Assembly: GCA_050053595.1 (NCBI GenBank)
Contig: JASFTK010000001.1
Coordinates: forward strand, 1-64,000
Source of the DNA: GCA-2726865 sp050053595
Lineage (GTDB): Archaea > Thermoproteota > Bathyarchaeia > TCS64
DNA length: 64,000 nucleotides
Direction: 5' to 3'
Translations under genes and position numbers: made by a program
The notes under the pieces: model-generated
The model's input: only the letters and a program-made list of their open reading frames with translations
Databases searched by the model: none
Told to the model about the DNA's origin: nothing
In this document: positions 8,027 through 16,273 of the stretch, piece after piece
How positions within the stretch are numbered: the stretch's first letter is position 1
Layout: each line of letters opens with the position of its first letter

Positions 8027-8168
8027 ATTTATCCCTCGATACCCATGGGAGGGCGACTGATAAAAAACCTTGTTCAGCCCCTAGGGTCACCTCTACTCTT
8101 GACAGCCAGGGGTCCAGAGTCCACAGTGGGACCAGCCTCTCAGATGCGGTTGACCGTAAGACGCTCTC

Positions 8169-8978
8169 TTATTTCTTCTTTTTTGCCGCCTCTTGGAGAC
8201 TCTCGAATCCGTACAGCCCGATAGACGACATCCCGGCGGTGGGTAGGTTCGCGGGGACCAGCATTATGGTGTTGGTGCCCGGTTGCTGCCCTATCTCGTA
8301 GAGGATGTTCATCCACCTCAGGGTCATCCCATCCGGCGTCGGCTCGTACATCTTCGCGGCGTCGATCATCTTCTGAGCGGCCTGGAGTTCGGCTGTAGCC
8401 AGGGTGACCCTGGCCATCCTCTCCCGTTCCGCCTGTGCCTGCCTGCTCATCGCGTCCTGTAGCCCCGTGGGGATTATGACGTCCTTCACCTCGACCGCGG
8501 TCACCTTGATACCCCAAGCCTCGGTCTTCTCGTCGATGATCTCCCTCAAGTGGGTCCCCACAGTCTCCCTCTCAGCCAGCAGCTCATTGAGCTCGATGTT
8601 TCCGATGACCTCCCTGAGGGTGGTCTGAGCCGCCCACTGGGTCGCCTCGCTATAGTCCTCGACGTTCAGTATCGTCTTCTCGATGTCAATGGGTTTCGCG
8701 TACATGACGGCGTCGACGTTCACGGGAACGTTATCTGAGGTCAGGGTCTGCTCAGTCCTGAAGCTCACTGTCTGGATCCGGGTCGAGACTCTGACCGGGG
8801 CGCGGTCTATGAGGGGAATGAGGTATGTGACACCCGGTCCCCTCAGTCCGATGTACCGGCCGAGCCTGAGGACGGGTATCCTCTCCCACTCCTTCAGCAC
8901 CTTGATCCCGTTCAGTAAGAGCAGGATGATGACCAGCGCCACCAAGATCTCGATAATCTGTAGACTTATTCCATCCAT
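8169..8978 (-). CDS. Slipin/stomatin-like SPFH (Band 7) membrane protein
   Basis: A 269-residue protein with one N-terminal transmembrane helix (residues about 6-24, IIEILVALVIILLLLNGI) followed by the SPFH domain (KEWERIPVLRLGRY-GLRGPGV, VNVDAVMYAKPID, TLREVIGNIELNELLAERE). A helical C-terminal tail contains RQAQAERERMARV and ends in a lysine run. Slipins form oligomeric membrane scaffolds. It lies eight bases after the NfeD-like protease gene on the same strand. This is the classic nfeD-slipin operon, in which the protease is known in Pyrococcus to cut the C-terminal end of the slipin partner. Confidence 0.92.
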   Translation of the reverse strand: MDGISLQIIEILVALVIILLLLNGIKVLKEWERIPVLRLGRYIGLRGPGVTYLIPLIDRAPVRVSTRIQTVSFRTEQTLTSDNVPVNVDAVMYAKPIDIEKTILNVEDYSEATQWAAQTTLREVIGNIELNELLAERETVGTHLREIIDEKTEAWGIKVTAVEVKDVIIPTGLQDAMSRQAQAERERMARVTLATAELQAAQKMIDAAKMYEPTPDGMTLRWMNILYEIGQQPGTNTIMLVPANLPTAGMSSIGLYGFESLQEAAKKKK

Positions 8979-8986
8979 CCTTCAAA

Positions 8987-10396
8987 TCACCTCTCTCTTT
9001 TTTTCAGACCTGCATGCGTCTCAGGGGACTCGGTTGCCCTCACTACCAGCAGTAGCCCCTCCCTCCCGTCGACCTTGACCGTTGAGCCGCGGTCGATGGG
9101 CCCGTCTGCTGCCTTCGCCCTCCAGAACTCGCCCTGGACCCTTACCTCGCCGACTGGGTCCAGCCAGGTAACTGCGATGCCCGTAGCGCCCTCTATCGAC
9201 TCAGCCCCAGTCGAGACTCTGAGCCCTCTGGTCTTGGCCACTTTGTAGACAAGGAAACCGAAGAAGGCACTGAGTGCAGCTGAGGTGCCAACCAGGAGGT
9301 TCCGGATCCTGATCGCGACCTCTGGGGCCAGCAGCCAGTTGGGGGACGGGATTAGGAGGAAACTGCCGAGGACGATGCAAGCGGCTCCTGCCAGCCCCAG
9401 GAACCCTATGTTGGTCTTCAACTCAGCCACCAAGAGGCCGAAACCTAGGACGAAGAAAACAACCATCGTTGGCCCTATCCCGATGACCTGGTAAGCCATC
9501 AAGGAGAGGATCAGTAGGACTCCTCCCACGAACTCAGCGCCCAGCCCCGGCGTCTGTAGCCCAATGAACAGCAGGAAGAAGCCGAAGGTGAACATCAAGG
9601 AGGAGACCAGGGGGTTGAACAGCACCTCCAGAGCCCCCATCTGGAGCCCCGGGCTATACTCCACCACCTCGGCCTCGTCCAGTCCTGAGAAGGGTATCCG
9701 GGAGATAGTGGCGTATCCGCCAGCCTCCCCCCTCGGTGCAAGCTTCCATACCCTGGCTCCGATATCTGTCTCAACCTTCAGCAGGGTCATCCCCGATATC
9801 CTCATGAGGAGGGAGGGGATGTTGTCTGCGACTATCTCCACCACCCCAGAGCTCAGCGCCTCCTCGGGCCTGAGGTTCAGGTTCTCGGTGACAAAAAGCC
9901 TAGCAGCTGTCCTGTTCCGGTCGTGGATCTGGGCGTGGTTCATCATCAGTGCTGAGAGGGCGTTTATCCGCTTGGAGTCGTTGATGGGCTCCCCCGTGGC
10001 GAGGACGGGTTGGGCGCTACCTATGCTCGTCCCTGAGGCCATGGCCGCGATGTGGGACGCCACCAGGAGGTAGGTCCCACCGCTCCAGGCCACCGCCCCA
10101 GGCGGGTGGACGTAGAAGCAAATAGGGATAGCGGATGTCTCAAAGAGGTCCATGATCCTCTTCACGGCGTTGATCTCTCCTCCTGGGGTATTCGCCTCCA
10201 CCACAAGCAGGCTTGCCCCCATGCTGTCGGCCACCTCCATGGCGTCCTCCATCATCATGGCGGTCGCCCCGGTGATCGCCGTCTCCAGTCTCACAACCAG
10301 AACGACTTTCCTCTGCGCGCCCAGATGGATCCCGGGATAAGAAGCTTGTAGCGAGACAAGGGTCAACAGTAGGAGTAGCGAGATTCCTCGACGCAA
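8987..10396 (-). CDS. NfeD-type membrane-bound serine protease (ClpP class)
   Basis: A 469-residue protein with a signal or first TM segment (SLLLLLTLVSLQASYPGI), a ClpP-like protease domain, about four central membrane helices and a C-terminal OB-fold NfeD domain. Protease marks: EANTPGGEINAVKRI, the serine in GAVAWSGGTYLLVASHIAAMASGTSIG, and the lysine in the NDSKRI region, forming the Ser-Lys dyad of this family. It would cleave membrane-associated slipin or other hydrophobic substrates outside or at the membrane. The start is TTG at 10396. First gene of the two-gene operon with the slipin. Confidence 0.9.
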   Translation of the reverse strand: MRRGISLLLLLTLVSLQASYPGIHLGAQRKVVLVVRLETAITGATAMMMEDAMEVADSMGASLLVVEANTPGGEINAVKRIMDLFETSAIPICFYVHPPGAVAWSGGTYLLVASHIAAMASGTSIGSAQPVLATGEPINDSKRINALSALMMNHAQIHDRNRTAARLFVTENLNLRPEEALSSGVVEIVADNIPSLLMRISGMTLLKVETDIGARVWKLAPRGEAGGYATISRIPFSGLDEAEVVEYSPGLQMGALEVLFNPLVSSLMFTFGFFLLFIGLQTPGLGAEFVGGVLLILSLMAYQVIGIGPTMVVFFVLGFGLLVAELKTNIGFLGLAGAACIVLGSFLLIPSPNWLLAPEVAIRIRNLLVGTSAALSAFFGFLVYKVAKTRGLRVSTGAESIEGATGIAVTWLDPVGEVRVQGEFWRAKAADGPIDRGSTVKVDGREGLLLVVRATESPETHAGLKKRER

Positions 10397-10520
10397 CGCA
10401 AATCTCTGATTGAGTATAACATTCTTCCCAAGATAAACCCTCCTTTCAGCCCAAAGTTTAAGTTACCACTGACCGAAGACTCAACTGAGAAGGTGGATTT
10501 ACGCCTCGTTTTGAGTTGAG

Positions 10521-10700
10521 ATGTCAGAAACCAACGAACCTGAGGAGTACAAGCGGCGACTAGCCGAGAAGGTAGAGGCGGGGGAAGTCAGGTGCCGGAA
10601 GTGCAGCAACGAAGAGGACTTTATGGTCAATGAGATCGGTCATGTCTTCTGTAACAAGTGCTACTCTAAGATCCCCTTGATAGACCTGAGTAAGGGATAA
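10521..10700 (+). CDS. Small zinc-ribbon protein, 59 aa
   Basis: An ATG at 10521 opens a 59-codon frame for a basic and acidic N-terminal helix (EPEEYKRRLAEKVEAGEV) followed by a single zinc ribbon, C-x2-C (C25, C28) and C-x2-C (C44, C47, CNKCYSK). The regular cysteine spacing, GC-rich third positions and clean start and stop make it a real gene despite its size. It is transcribed divergently from nfeD and convergently with the PolB2 operon. The function is unknown; such ribbons often bind RNA, DNA or a protein partner. Confidence 0.75.
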   Translation: MSETNEPEEYKRRLAEKVEAGEVRCRKCSNEEDFMVNEIGHVFCNKCYSKIPLIDLSKG

Positions 10701-10732
10701 CCTTCCCCCATCAGCTCAGCACCGCCTCATGG

Positions 10733-11356
10733 TTACCTGTAACCGTTCTCCGCCTGGCCGTCAAGCAACTCCCCGAGCAGCTTATCCGGCTCCGGCTTGG
10801 GTCGCCTCCTGGCTATGTGGGCGGTGGCATTGTCCACCTGGTAACGGCTGATCCGCCTGTAGCTCGACTTCTTGACAACCCTGAGCCCTTTGAAGGCGAA
10901 AGGGCCATCCTCCCTAGCCTCCACGGTAAACTTGTATCTATTGTACTCGATGAGACCGACACCCCGGGGAAGCGCAGCAGGGTTGACGAGGCGCATTGGG
11001 GTGAGGAGATAGTTGTAGTTGCACCCGGTGCAGAAGAAACCGTTCCTAAAGTCGCCCCGGGAGACCTTGACCTCTACCCCCCGTAGGATGTTCATCCTCA
11101 CCTCATGGCGCCTCGGGTCAATCCCTTCCCCAGCGAGGCCCCTGGGCCTGACGAATCGTTCTCCGACGCCGCAGACATCGATGACATGGTGGTCGTCGAG
11201 CTCATGGATCCGGCGCTGCCCAAACCTGCTGAGGGGGACCTCAACGTCCACAAGGAAGCAGCCCTGGTTGAGGAGAAATGCGGCCCCCACCTTCTTGAGG
11301 AAGGCATGGAGTCCGGACTCCCCCACCCTAGGGAACCCCCTCAGGCCACCAGTCAC
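10733..11356 (-). CDS. PD-(D/E)XK nuclease-like protein, last gene of the PolB2 operon
   Basis: A protein of about 200 residues resembling DNA-repair nucleases of the MmcB/PD-(D/E)XK type. It has an acidic residue in HHVIDVCGVGE (D60), then the E-x-K pair in RGVEVKVSRGDFRNGF (E95, K97). The segment CTGCNYNYLLTPMRLVNPAALPRGVGLIEY resembles the nuclease-core continuation that follows EVK in these families. Two starts are possible: GTG at 11356, overlapping polB by 29 bases, or GTG at 11326 just after the polB stop and downstream of a GAGGGGG sequence. Tight linkage to the polymerase suggests a shared role in damage tolerance or repair. The nuclease assignment is inference from motifs. Confidence 0.7.
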   Translation of the reverse strand: MTGGLRGFPRVGESGLHAFLKKVGAAFLLNQGCFLVDVEVPLSRFGQRRIHELDDHHVIDVCGVGERFVRPRGLAGEGIDPRRHEVRMNILRGVEVKVSRGDFRNGFFCTGCNYNYLLTPMRLVNPAALPRGVGLIEYNRYKFTVEAREDGPFAFKGLRVVKKSSYRRISRYQVDNATAHIARRRPKPEPDKLLGELLDGQAENGYR

Positions 11357-13415
11357 TGAGCCTCGTCACCCTAGGCCCACGAACCCGCCTTGGGTCGACG
11401 CCGAAAGGCATCAGGATGCTGCGCCCGGCCTCCCGCACCAGCTGGGCGTACTTCTCGACGTCGTAACCACCCCCTCGACCAGCGGGGCGGACCCTGCGGA
11501 AGGGGTTCCCGTGGTCGGCGTCGACGTAGACGTAGTCTATGGAGCTCCCCGCCTCCACTGTGGCGCCGGTGAGGGCGAGGGCCTTGGCGGCAGCCACATG
11601 GGGGAGCCAGGCCTTGTACCTTTCAGGGTCCTGCCTGAGCACTGTGGAGGTCTTGAGCTCCCCGACAGGCACCGCCCGGTCGCGGAGGCGGCGGCAGGCC
11701 TCCTCTAGGACTTTGAGGGCCCGGTTCAGTCCTTCCGTCCGCACCGCCTCCATGGATTCGCAGCCCAGCAGGGCCTCGATGGCTTCCCTCTGGACCCGAG
11801 CGGCGTAGGGGGGTGTGTCCCTGCGGCGGAGTTCTATGCCCCGGTGCTTGTAGCCACCATCGGCGAGGCGGCCGTAGTACCTGTTGATGGCTCCGATCCT
11901 CTCCTCTCCCTTCTGGGGCAGCAGCACGAGGAATCTGAAGTGGGCCTCCACTGCCATGGGGAGGCCGACGTGGTCGGCGATCTCGGCGGCGAGGGCCTCA
12001 TAGTCCTCACGGGTGGCGCCTCGGCGTTTGAGGAAGAGGCTGTCGTTGTTCCCGTAGATTGTGTGGTAGCCCCTGCGCCTGGCGTGGTTCATGCTCTTGA
12101 CGAGGGCATCCCTCGCCTGCCTGTTGATCTCGGTGAAGGTGTCGAAGTTGCCGAACCTGTTGGCCCAGCAGCCGCTGTATCCGTAGGTGCAGAAGAGGAT
12201 CTCCTTGAGGGCGAGCTGGCGTCCCTCGCACCACCTCCATTCTTGGCTGTCCTTGGGGAGGCCGTAGCGGAGATGCTTGAAATGGAGGCGGCGATCCAAG
12301 GTCTCCCGGGTGAAGTCGACGATAAACCCCTCCCGGCCCCGGAGATCCCTGACATTCTCGTAGCTGATGTTCCTGCGGACGATGAGGTTGGGGAACATGC
12401 TCTCAAAGTCGAGGGAGGCGACGTTATCGTGGAGCCCCACTTCCGGGGTGAAGATGAGTCCCCCGCTGTCCCTCTGCAGCAGCTCCCTCATGGTCATCAC
12501 CGGCTGGAAGCCCCCCCGCTGAAGCAACAACACACCCCGGCGGCGGGCCTCATAGCACTGCCGGCTCTCGATGGCCCTCCCTGCAGCCCACTCCGCCGAG
12601 AGACGGGCAGGGAGCCTGGTGTACTGCACCCGCTCCACGAGGCCCGCGAGGCTGAGGCGGCCGTAGGTGGAGAGAGAGACATGAGCCCTCCCCCCGTAAA
12701 GGACTGGGCCATCCCCGGTGACTCTGCCGAATCGGCGGTAGTCCCCGGGGTGGGTGAGCAGCTTCTCCAAGTCCTTTTCACGGCAAGCGACGATGTCCGG
12801 GTCCAGATCGGCAAAGTGATCCCAGAAGTCCCGGAGGACCTGTTTAACGGGGCCGGTGAAAGTGTACCCCTCCTCAAGGTTCTCGTCGAAGGTGAGGACC
12901 TCCCCCTGGCTTCCCCAGATCTTCAGGGCGAAGCAGAGGAGGCGGAGGGGGGGTGGCTCCACCCTCAGGCTTCTGGGGACTGGGATGATCGATCTCACCA
13001 TGCCATCTTCCGCTTCTATCTCCACGCGGCTAAGGGGGATGAGGGCCCGGTCGCAGAGGTATTTGAGTTCGTGCTCCAGGTCGGTGTCATAGGTGGTGGC
13101 GACGCAGGGCATCCCTCCCACCTCCTCTTGGAGTAGGCGGTAGTTCTTCACCTCGTCGACGCGGATCCACACCACAGCGGTCTCCTCCATCTCCCGTATA
13201 GAGGAACGCCTGTTGTCCAGGCCGACGCCGGCTACGAGGTCATGCTCCTCTAAGATGTCCCTGAGCCGCCCAGCGGTCATTCCGAGGGGCTCAGCGTAGA
13301 ACCCGGGGGTATACCTGTCGCGGAGCTCCACCCTGCCCCTCTCGGGGTCCCTGACCCAGAGGACGGCCTCATCCCCCTCGAAGCGGACATCCAGGAGCCA
13401 GCCGTCAATCCTCAC
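11328..13415 (-). CDS. PolB2-type B-family DNA polymerase with inactive exonuclease
   Basis: A 695-residue B-family polymerase. Motif A is S-L-D336-F-E-S-M-F-P. Motif B reads LALK404EILFCTYGY, with the usual NS pair changed to FC. Motif C is YGNND458S rather than YGDTDS, so the first aspartate is Asn while the catalytic second one is kept. The thumb start (RGIELRRRDTPP) is normal. The exonuclease site is lost: the Exo I DIE triad is ALK (163-165). Its length is short for a replicative PolB. These changes are typical of archaeal PolB2 (Dpo2 of Sulfolobus, linked to damage-induced translesion synthesis). Its GTG start overlaps the upstream small gene. Confidence 0.85.
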   Translation of the reverse strand: MRIDGWLLDVRFEGDEAVLWVRDPERGRVELRDRYTPGFYAEPLGMTAGRLRDILEEHDLVAGVGLDNRRSSIREMEETAVVWIRVDEVKNYRLLQEEVGGMPCVATTYDTDLEHELKYLCDRALIPLSRVEIEAEDGMVRSIIPVPRSLRVEPPPLRLLCFALKIWGSQGEVLTFDENLEEGYTFTGPVKQVLRDFWDHFADLDPDIVACREKDLEKLLTHPGDYRRFGRVTGDGPVLYGGRAHVSLSTYGRLSLAGLVERVQYTRLPARLSAEWAAGRAIESRQCYEARRRGVLLLQRGGFQPVMTMRELLQRDSGGLIFTPEVGLHDNVASLDFESMFPNLIVRRNISYENVRDLRGREGFIVDFTRETLDRRLHFKHLRYGLPKDSQEWRWCEGRQLALKEILFCTYGYSGCWANRFGNFDTFTEINRQARDALVKSMNHARRRGYHTIYGNNDSLFLKRRGATREDYEALAAEIADHVGLPMAVEAHFRFLVLLPQKGEERIGAINRYYGRLADGGYKHRGIELRRRDTPPYAARVQREAIEALLGCESMEAVRTEGLNRALKVLEEACRRLRDRAVPVGELKTSTVLRQDPERYKAWLPHVAAAKALALTGATVEAGSSIDYVYVDADHGNPFRRVRPAGRGGGYDVEKYAQLVREAGRSILMPFGVDPRRVRGPRVTRLSDWWPEGVP

Positions 13416-13653
13416 GCCTCTTCATCCCCTCTAGGATCCCCTTGAGTTCCTCGATCTCCCGCCTGTTGTCCACTGCCGCCGTGAGGAGAAGCAGGTCGAG
13501 GGCGGAGAGGACCTGGGCGTAGATCATCGCCCCCTGCTCGTTGGACCAGGCCGGCCAGAGCTCATCGAAGGCCCGCTGCATCTCGTCGTCTTTGAGGGCG
13601 GCCCTGTACTTTTTCCTCAGCCGGACCATGGCGTCTTGGAGGCGCCCCCTCAT
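13405..13653 (-). CDS. Small helical protein of the PolB2 operon, 82 aa
   Basis: An ATG at 13653, 11 bases after the stop of the RadA-like gene and preceded by a GTGA ribosome site, starts an 82-residue, almost wholly helical protein. Features include MRGRLQDAMVRLRKKYRAAL, then WPAWSNEQGAMIYAQV, LDLLLLTAAVDNRREIEELK. The longer frame reaching to 13896 is a shadow of the upstream gene. It ends inside the polB start (GCGTGAGGATTGA), so it is translationally coupled to the polymerase. No known family; an accessory or adaptor subunit of the polymerase is likely from position alone. Confidence 0.7.
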   Translation of the reverse strand: MRGRLQDAMVRLRKKYRAALKDDEMQRAFDELWPAWSNEQGAMIYAQVLSALDLLLLTAAVDNRREIEELKGILEGMKRRED

Positions 13654-13664
13654 GGAGTCACGGG

Positions 13665-14444
13665 TTATCCTACCCAGGGCGCGGCCTCCTCTCCGAAGTG
13701 CACCCTCATCCCCATCCGGGCCCTGTCCGGGTGCTTCAACGCATAGGCAGACGTCGACTCCCTCCTCGGCTCCCGGAGGTAGACGATGGTGTTGGCAGAG
13801 TGTCTCAGGAAGCTCCCTCCCTCCGGGAGGGGGACTGGTTTGCCCCGGCCTGACGACCGGCAGGTGGCCGCCAGCACCACGCCCCTCTCGGAGCACATGT
13901 TCCTCAGCCGGGAGACGACGCCGGTGAATCTGGTGAGCTCCTCATGCCTCAGGGCGTTCTCGCCGTAGAAGAGTTTCGCCAACTGCTGGACTGCCACCAG
14001 GGTGAACCCCTCATGCCTCTCCAGGATCCCCTCGACAAGGGTGGGGGCGTTGAGGAGGTGCCTCTCGGAGAAGGCGGAGACAACATGGACCTTGGAGAGG
14101 GCGTTCTCTGTGTCGAGACCGGAGGCGTCGATGAGGGAGAGGAGGAGCTCGGGGTCCATCACCGTTCTGGAGCGACGGTAGTTTCCGCAGAGGAGGTAGA
14201 CCGCCCCCGCGCCGTAGTCCCCCACCGCCTCCACCAGCAGCCTGAGGAGTAGGATGTCCGGGAGTTCACAGCCCTCGTCCCCGTAGAAGAGATAGAATAG
14301 GCCGGGTGTCAGGCCGCCGGTGAGATGGTCCAGCTCCGGACTGCCCGTGGAGAGGACGCTGCGCCCCTCCCGCTTCCGGAGGAGAGACAGGGCCGACTCG
14401 AAGGGTGGCCCCGCTTGGGCTCCGTGGGGGTGTTGAGAAACCAT
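13665..14444 (-). CDS. RadA/RecA-superfamily protein with degenerate ATPase site, first gene of the PolB2 operon
   Basis: A 259-residue protein with a recognisable RadA/KaiC core. It opens with LSTGSPELDHLTGGLTPG and continues through a strand-loop where the P-loop should be. That loop reads GDEGCELPD (55-63) where RadA has GxxGxGKTQ, so the lysine and threonine of Walker A are Leu and Pro. The Walker B strand is LVAVQQLAKLF, with the aspartate replaced by Gln. ATP hydrolysis is unlikely, so it may bind DNA, RadA or the polymerase as a structural paralogue. It is the first gene of the operon with the small protein, PolB2 and nuclease. Confidence 0.8.
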   Translation of the reverse strand: MVSQHPHGAQAGPPFESALSLLRKREGRSVLSTGSPELDHLTGGLTPGLFYLFYGDEGCELPDILLLRLLVEAVGDYGAGAVYLLCGNYRRSRTVMDPELLLSLIDASGLDTENALSKVHVVSAFSERHLLNAPTLVEGILERHEGFTLVAVQQLAKLFYGENALRHEELTRFTGVVSRLRNMCSERGVVLAATCRSSGRGKPVPLPEGGSFLRHSANTIVYLREPRRESTSAYALKHPDRARMGMRVHFGEEAAPWVG

Positions 14445-14456
14445 GGATGTACGGGA

Positions 14457-14482
14457 GGACGCGCGTCCAGCGCGCTCTTAAG
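14457..14482 (-). promoter_or_regulatory. Stacked palindromes in the PolB2 operon promoter (possible operator)
   Basis: Reading toward the ATG at 14444 there are CTTAAG (14477-14482, TATA-like), AGCGCGCT (14469-14476) and GGACGCGCGTCC (14457-14468), each a perfect palindrome and directly adjacent. The 12-base palindrome ends 13 bases before the start codon, near the expected transcription start. This is where a repressor or damage-responsive factor would act. Function is inferred from position only. Confidence 0.45.
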
Positions 14483-14534
14483 GGGTACGCACCCCCGCTA
14501 GGGGGAGAGATCGGTGAAATTGGAGAGAGACACT

Positions 14535-15233
14535 CTACGCCATCCCAAGGAAGTTCTCCATGAGCCGGTTCGCCAACCACCTCATGTCGGGCTCCCGGGC
14601 CCTGCACTCGTCCAAGACCTGTTCCTTAGTCTTCTCCACGGCCTCCAGCTCCCCGGGGTACGCGTCGGCCCACCTCGCCGCCTCCCGCCTGTCGATCTCC
14701 AGGTGGAAGATGACCCCCCTCAGGTTGCCGTGGCCGAAGGCCTGGACGGGGCACGGGTCACCCACAGCCAGCAGGCTCCCACCCGGGGGCACCTGGAACA
14801 TGTCACTGTGCCAGTGGAAGACGGGGAACTCCTCCGGGAAGCCCTGGAACAGCGGGTCCCCCAGGCCCTCCTCGGTGAGGTGCACCTCGTAGCCCCCTAC
14901 CTCCCTCTCGGGGCTCCTCACCACCCCGCCCCCCAGCACCCTCGCCAGCATCTGGCCCCCGCAGCAGACGCCGAGGCAGGGCTTCCCGCTCTCGACTATC
15001 TCCCCCAGCACCTCCCACTCCCTCCTCAGGAAGAGGTGGTCGTCCACGTCGTTGGCCGAGATGGGGGTGGCCCCGATGATGAAGGCGTCGAAGAGGTCCA
15101 CGGGGGGGAAGACGTCCTCCTCCTCCATGTCGTAGGCGTGGAACACTGTGTGGTCCACCCTGAACCTCTTGAGGTGCTGCTCGTATGCCCCCAGGCCCTC
15201 GATCTCGTCGTTCTGGACGAGGAGGATCCTCAT
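14535..15233 (-). CDS. Class I glutamine amidotransferase-like protein
   Basis: A 232-residue protein of the GMP-synthase-like class I glutamine amidotransferase family. The nucleophile cysteine lies in PCLGVCCGGQMLARVLGG, the catalytic histidine-glutamate in GVIFHLEIDR, and PLFQGFPEEFPVFHWHSD is the typical substrate-site segment. Such stand-alone proteins hydrolyse glutamine or gamma-glutamyl compounds. It follows the 6-phosphogluconate dehydrogenase gene by seven bases on the same strand, so the two are probably co-transcribed. A role beyond a gamma-glutamyl hydrolase or amidotransferase cannot be assigned. Confidence 0.85.
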   Translation of the reverse strand: MRILLVQNDEIEGLGAYEQHLKRFRVDHTVFHAYDMEEEDVFPPVDLFDAFIIGATPISANDVDDHLFLRREWEVLGEIVESGKPCLGVCCGGQMLARVLGGGVVRSPEREVGGYEVHLTEEGLGDPLFQGFPEEFPVFHWHSDMFQVPPGGSLLAVGDPCPVQAFGHGNLRGVIFHLEIDRREAARWADAYPGELEAVEKTKEQVLDECRAREPDMRWLANRLMENFLGMA

Positions 15234-15240
15234 GAAAGCC

Positions 15241-16137
15241 TTACTCCGAGGATTTTACCGGGTGGCCCCCGAACTCCCGCCTGATCGCCGCGACCACTTT
15301 ACCGGCGAAGGTGTCTTCCTGCCGGGACCTATACCTCATCAGCAGTGATAGGGCGATAACGGGGGTCGGGATCCCCCTCTCCATGGCGGTCTCCAGCATC
15401 CAACGTCCCGTCTCTCCCCCTCCCACCTCCCCCTTCAGTCCCAGGAGTCCGGGATCCTCAGCGAGAGCATTCTTCACGAGCTCCAACATCCATGAACGGA
15501 TCACCGTCCCCCTGTTCCAGACACCGGCGATGGCTTCGAGGTCTAGTTCGTAGGGTCCCGCTTCAAGCATCTCAAAACCCTCCCCGAGGGCCTGGAGCAT
15601 GGCGTACTCGACACCGTTATGGACCATCTTGACATAGTGGCCGGCGCCGTTAGGCCCACAGTGTAGATGACCACCGGGAACCGCAACGCTCTCCAAGAGG
15701 GGAGTGATGGCATCATAGGCCTCCTCTGGCCCGCCTACAGTGAGGGACGCCCCCTCCTCTGCGCCTTCAAGGCCGCCTGAGGTACCGATGTCCAGATAGA
15801 GGATGCCACGGGCACTGAGCTTCTCAGCCCTACTGGTCGAGTCTAAATAGAAGCTGTTCCCCCCGTCGATGAGGGTGTCCCCGTCCTCAAGGTGGGGTTT
15901 GAGTTCCTCTATGACGCTGTCGACGGGGTTACCGGCGGGTACCATCATCCAGACAACCCTCGGTGGTCTCAGCCTCTGGGCGAGGTTCCTCAAGGAGGCG
16001 GCGGGTTCGGCACCCAAGCCAGCGGCCATAGCAACGCTCTCGGGGTTGATGTCGTATGCAACTACCTCGTGGTCTTCTAGGATCCTCCCTACCATCCTGA
16101 TGCCCATCTTACCCAGACCGACGAATCCTATCCTCAA
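15241..16137 (-). CDS. gnd: 6-phosphogluconate dehydrogenase (decarboxylating), short form
   Basis: A 298-residue NAD(P)-dependent dehydrogenase that converts 6-phosphogluconate to ribulose 5-phosphate and CO2. It has the N-terminal nucleotide fold (MRIGFVGLGKMGIRMVGRI), the substrate motifs IDGGNSFYLDSTSRA and DIGTSGGLEGAEEGASLTVGG, and the catalytic lysine in GAGHYVKMVHNGVEYAML. The short C-terminal domain is that of the archaeal/GndA class (about 300 residues, against 470 in the long form). The start is TTG at 16137. It would supply pentose or reducing equivalents. Probable operon with the downstream amidotransferase. Confidence 0.93.
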   Translation of the reverse strand: MRIGFVGLGKMGIRMVGRILEDHEVVAYDINPESVAMAAGLGAEPAASLRNLAQRLRPPRVVWMMVPAGNPVDSVIEELKPHLEDGDTLIDGGNSFYLDSTSRAEKLSARGILYLDIGTSGGLEGAEEGASLTVGGPEEAYDAITPLLESVAVPGGHLHCGPNGAGHYVKMVHNGVEYAMLQALGEGFEMLEAGPYELDLEAIAGVWNRGTVIRSWMLELVKNALAEDPGLLGLKGEVGGGETGRWMLETAMERGIPTPVIALSLLMRYRSRQEDTFAGKVVAAIRREFGGHPVKSSE

Positions 16138-16273
16138 TTCAACCGTCTGAAACTTTACGGGGTCTCCTTAGGAATCTTTCGGAGGAAAGCGGTTTATCGG
16201 AGAGAACTCAGGCCTATCCCCAGGCGTGCATTTCTATCAGCCTGTCAGAGGTTGACATGAACGGTCCTTCTCA

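Noticed and set aside
11844..13136. Long 430-codon plus-strand frame opposite polB
   Set aside because: It is the antisense shadow of the PolB2 gene, with low-complexity composition and no family motifs.
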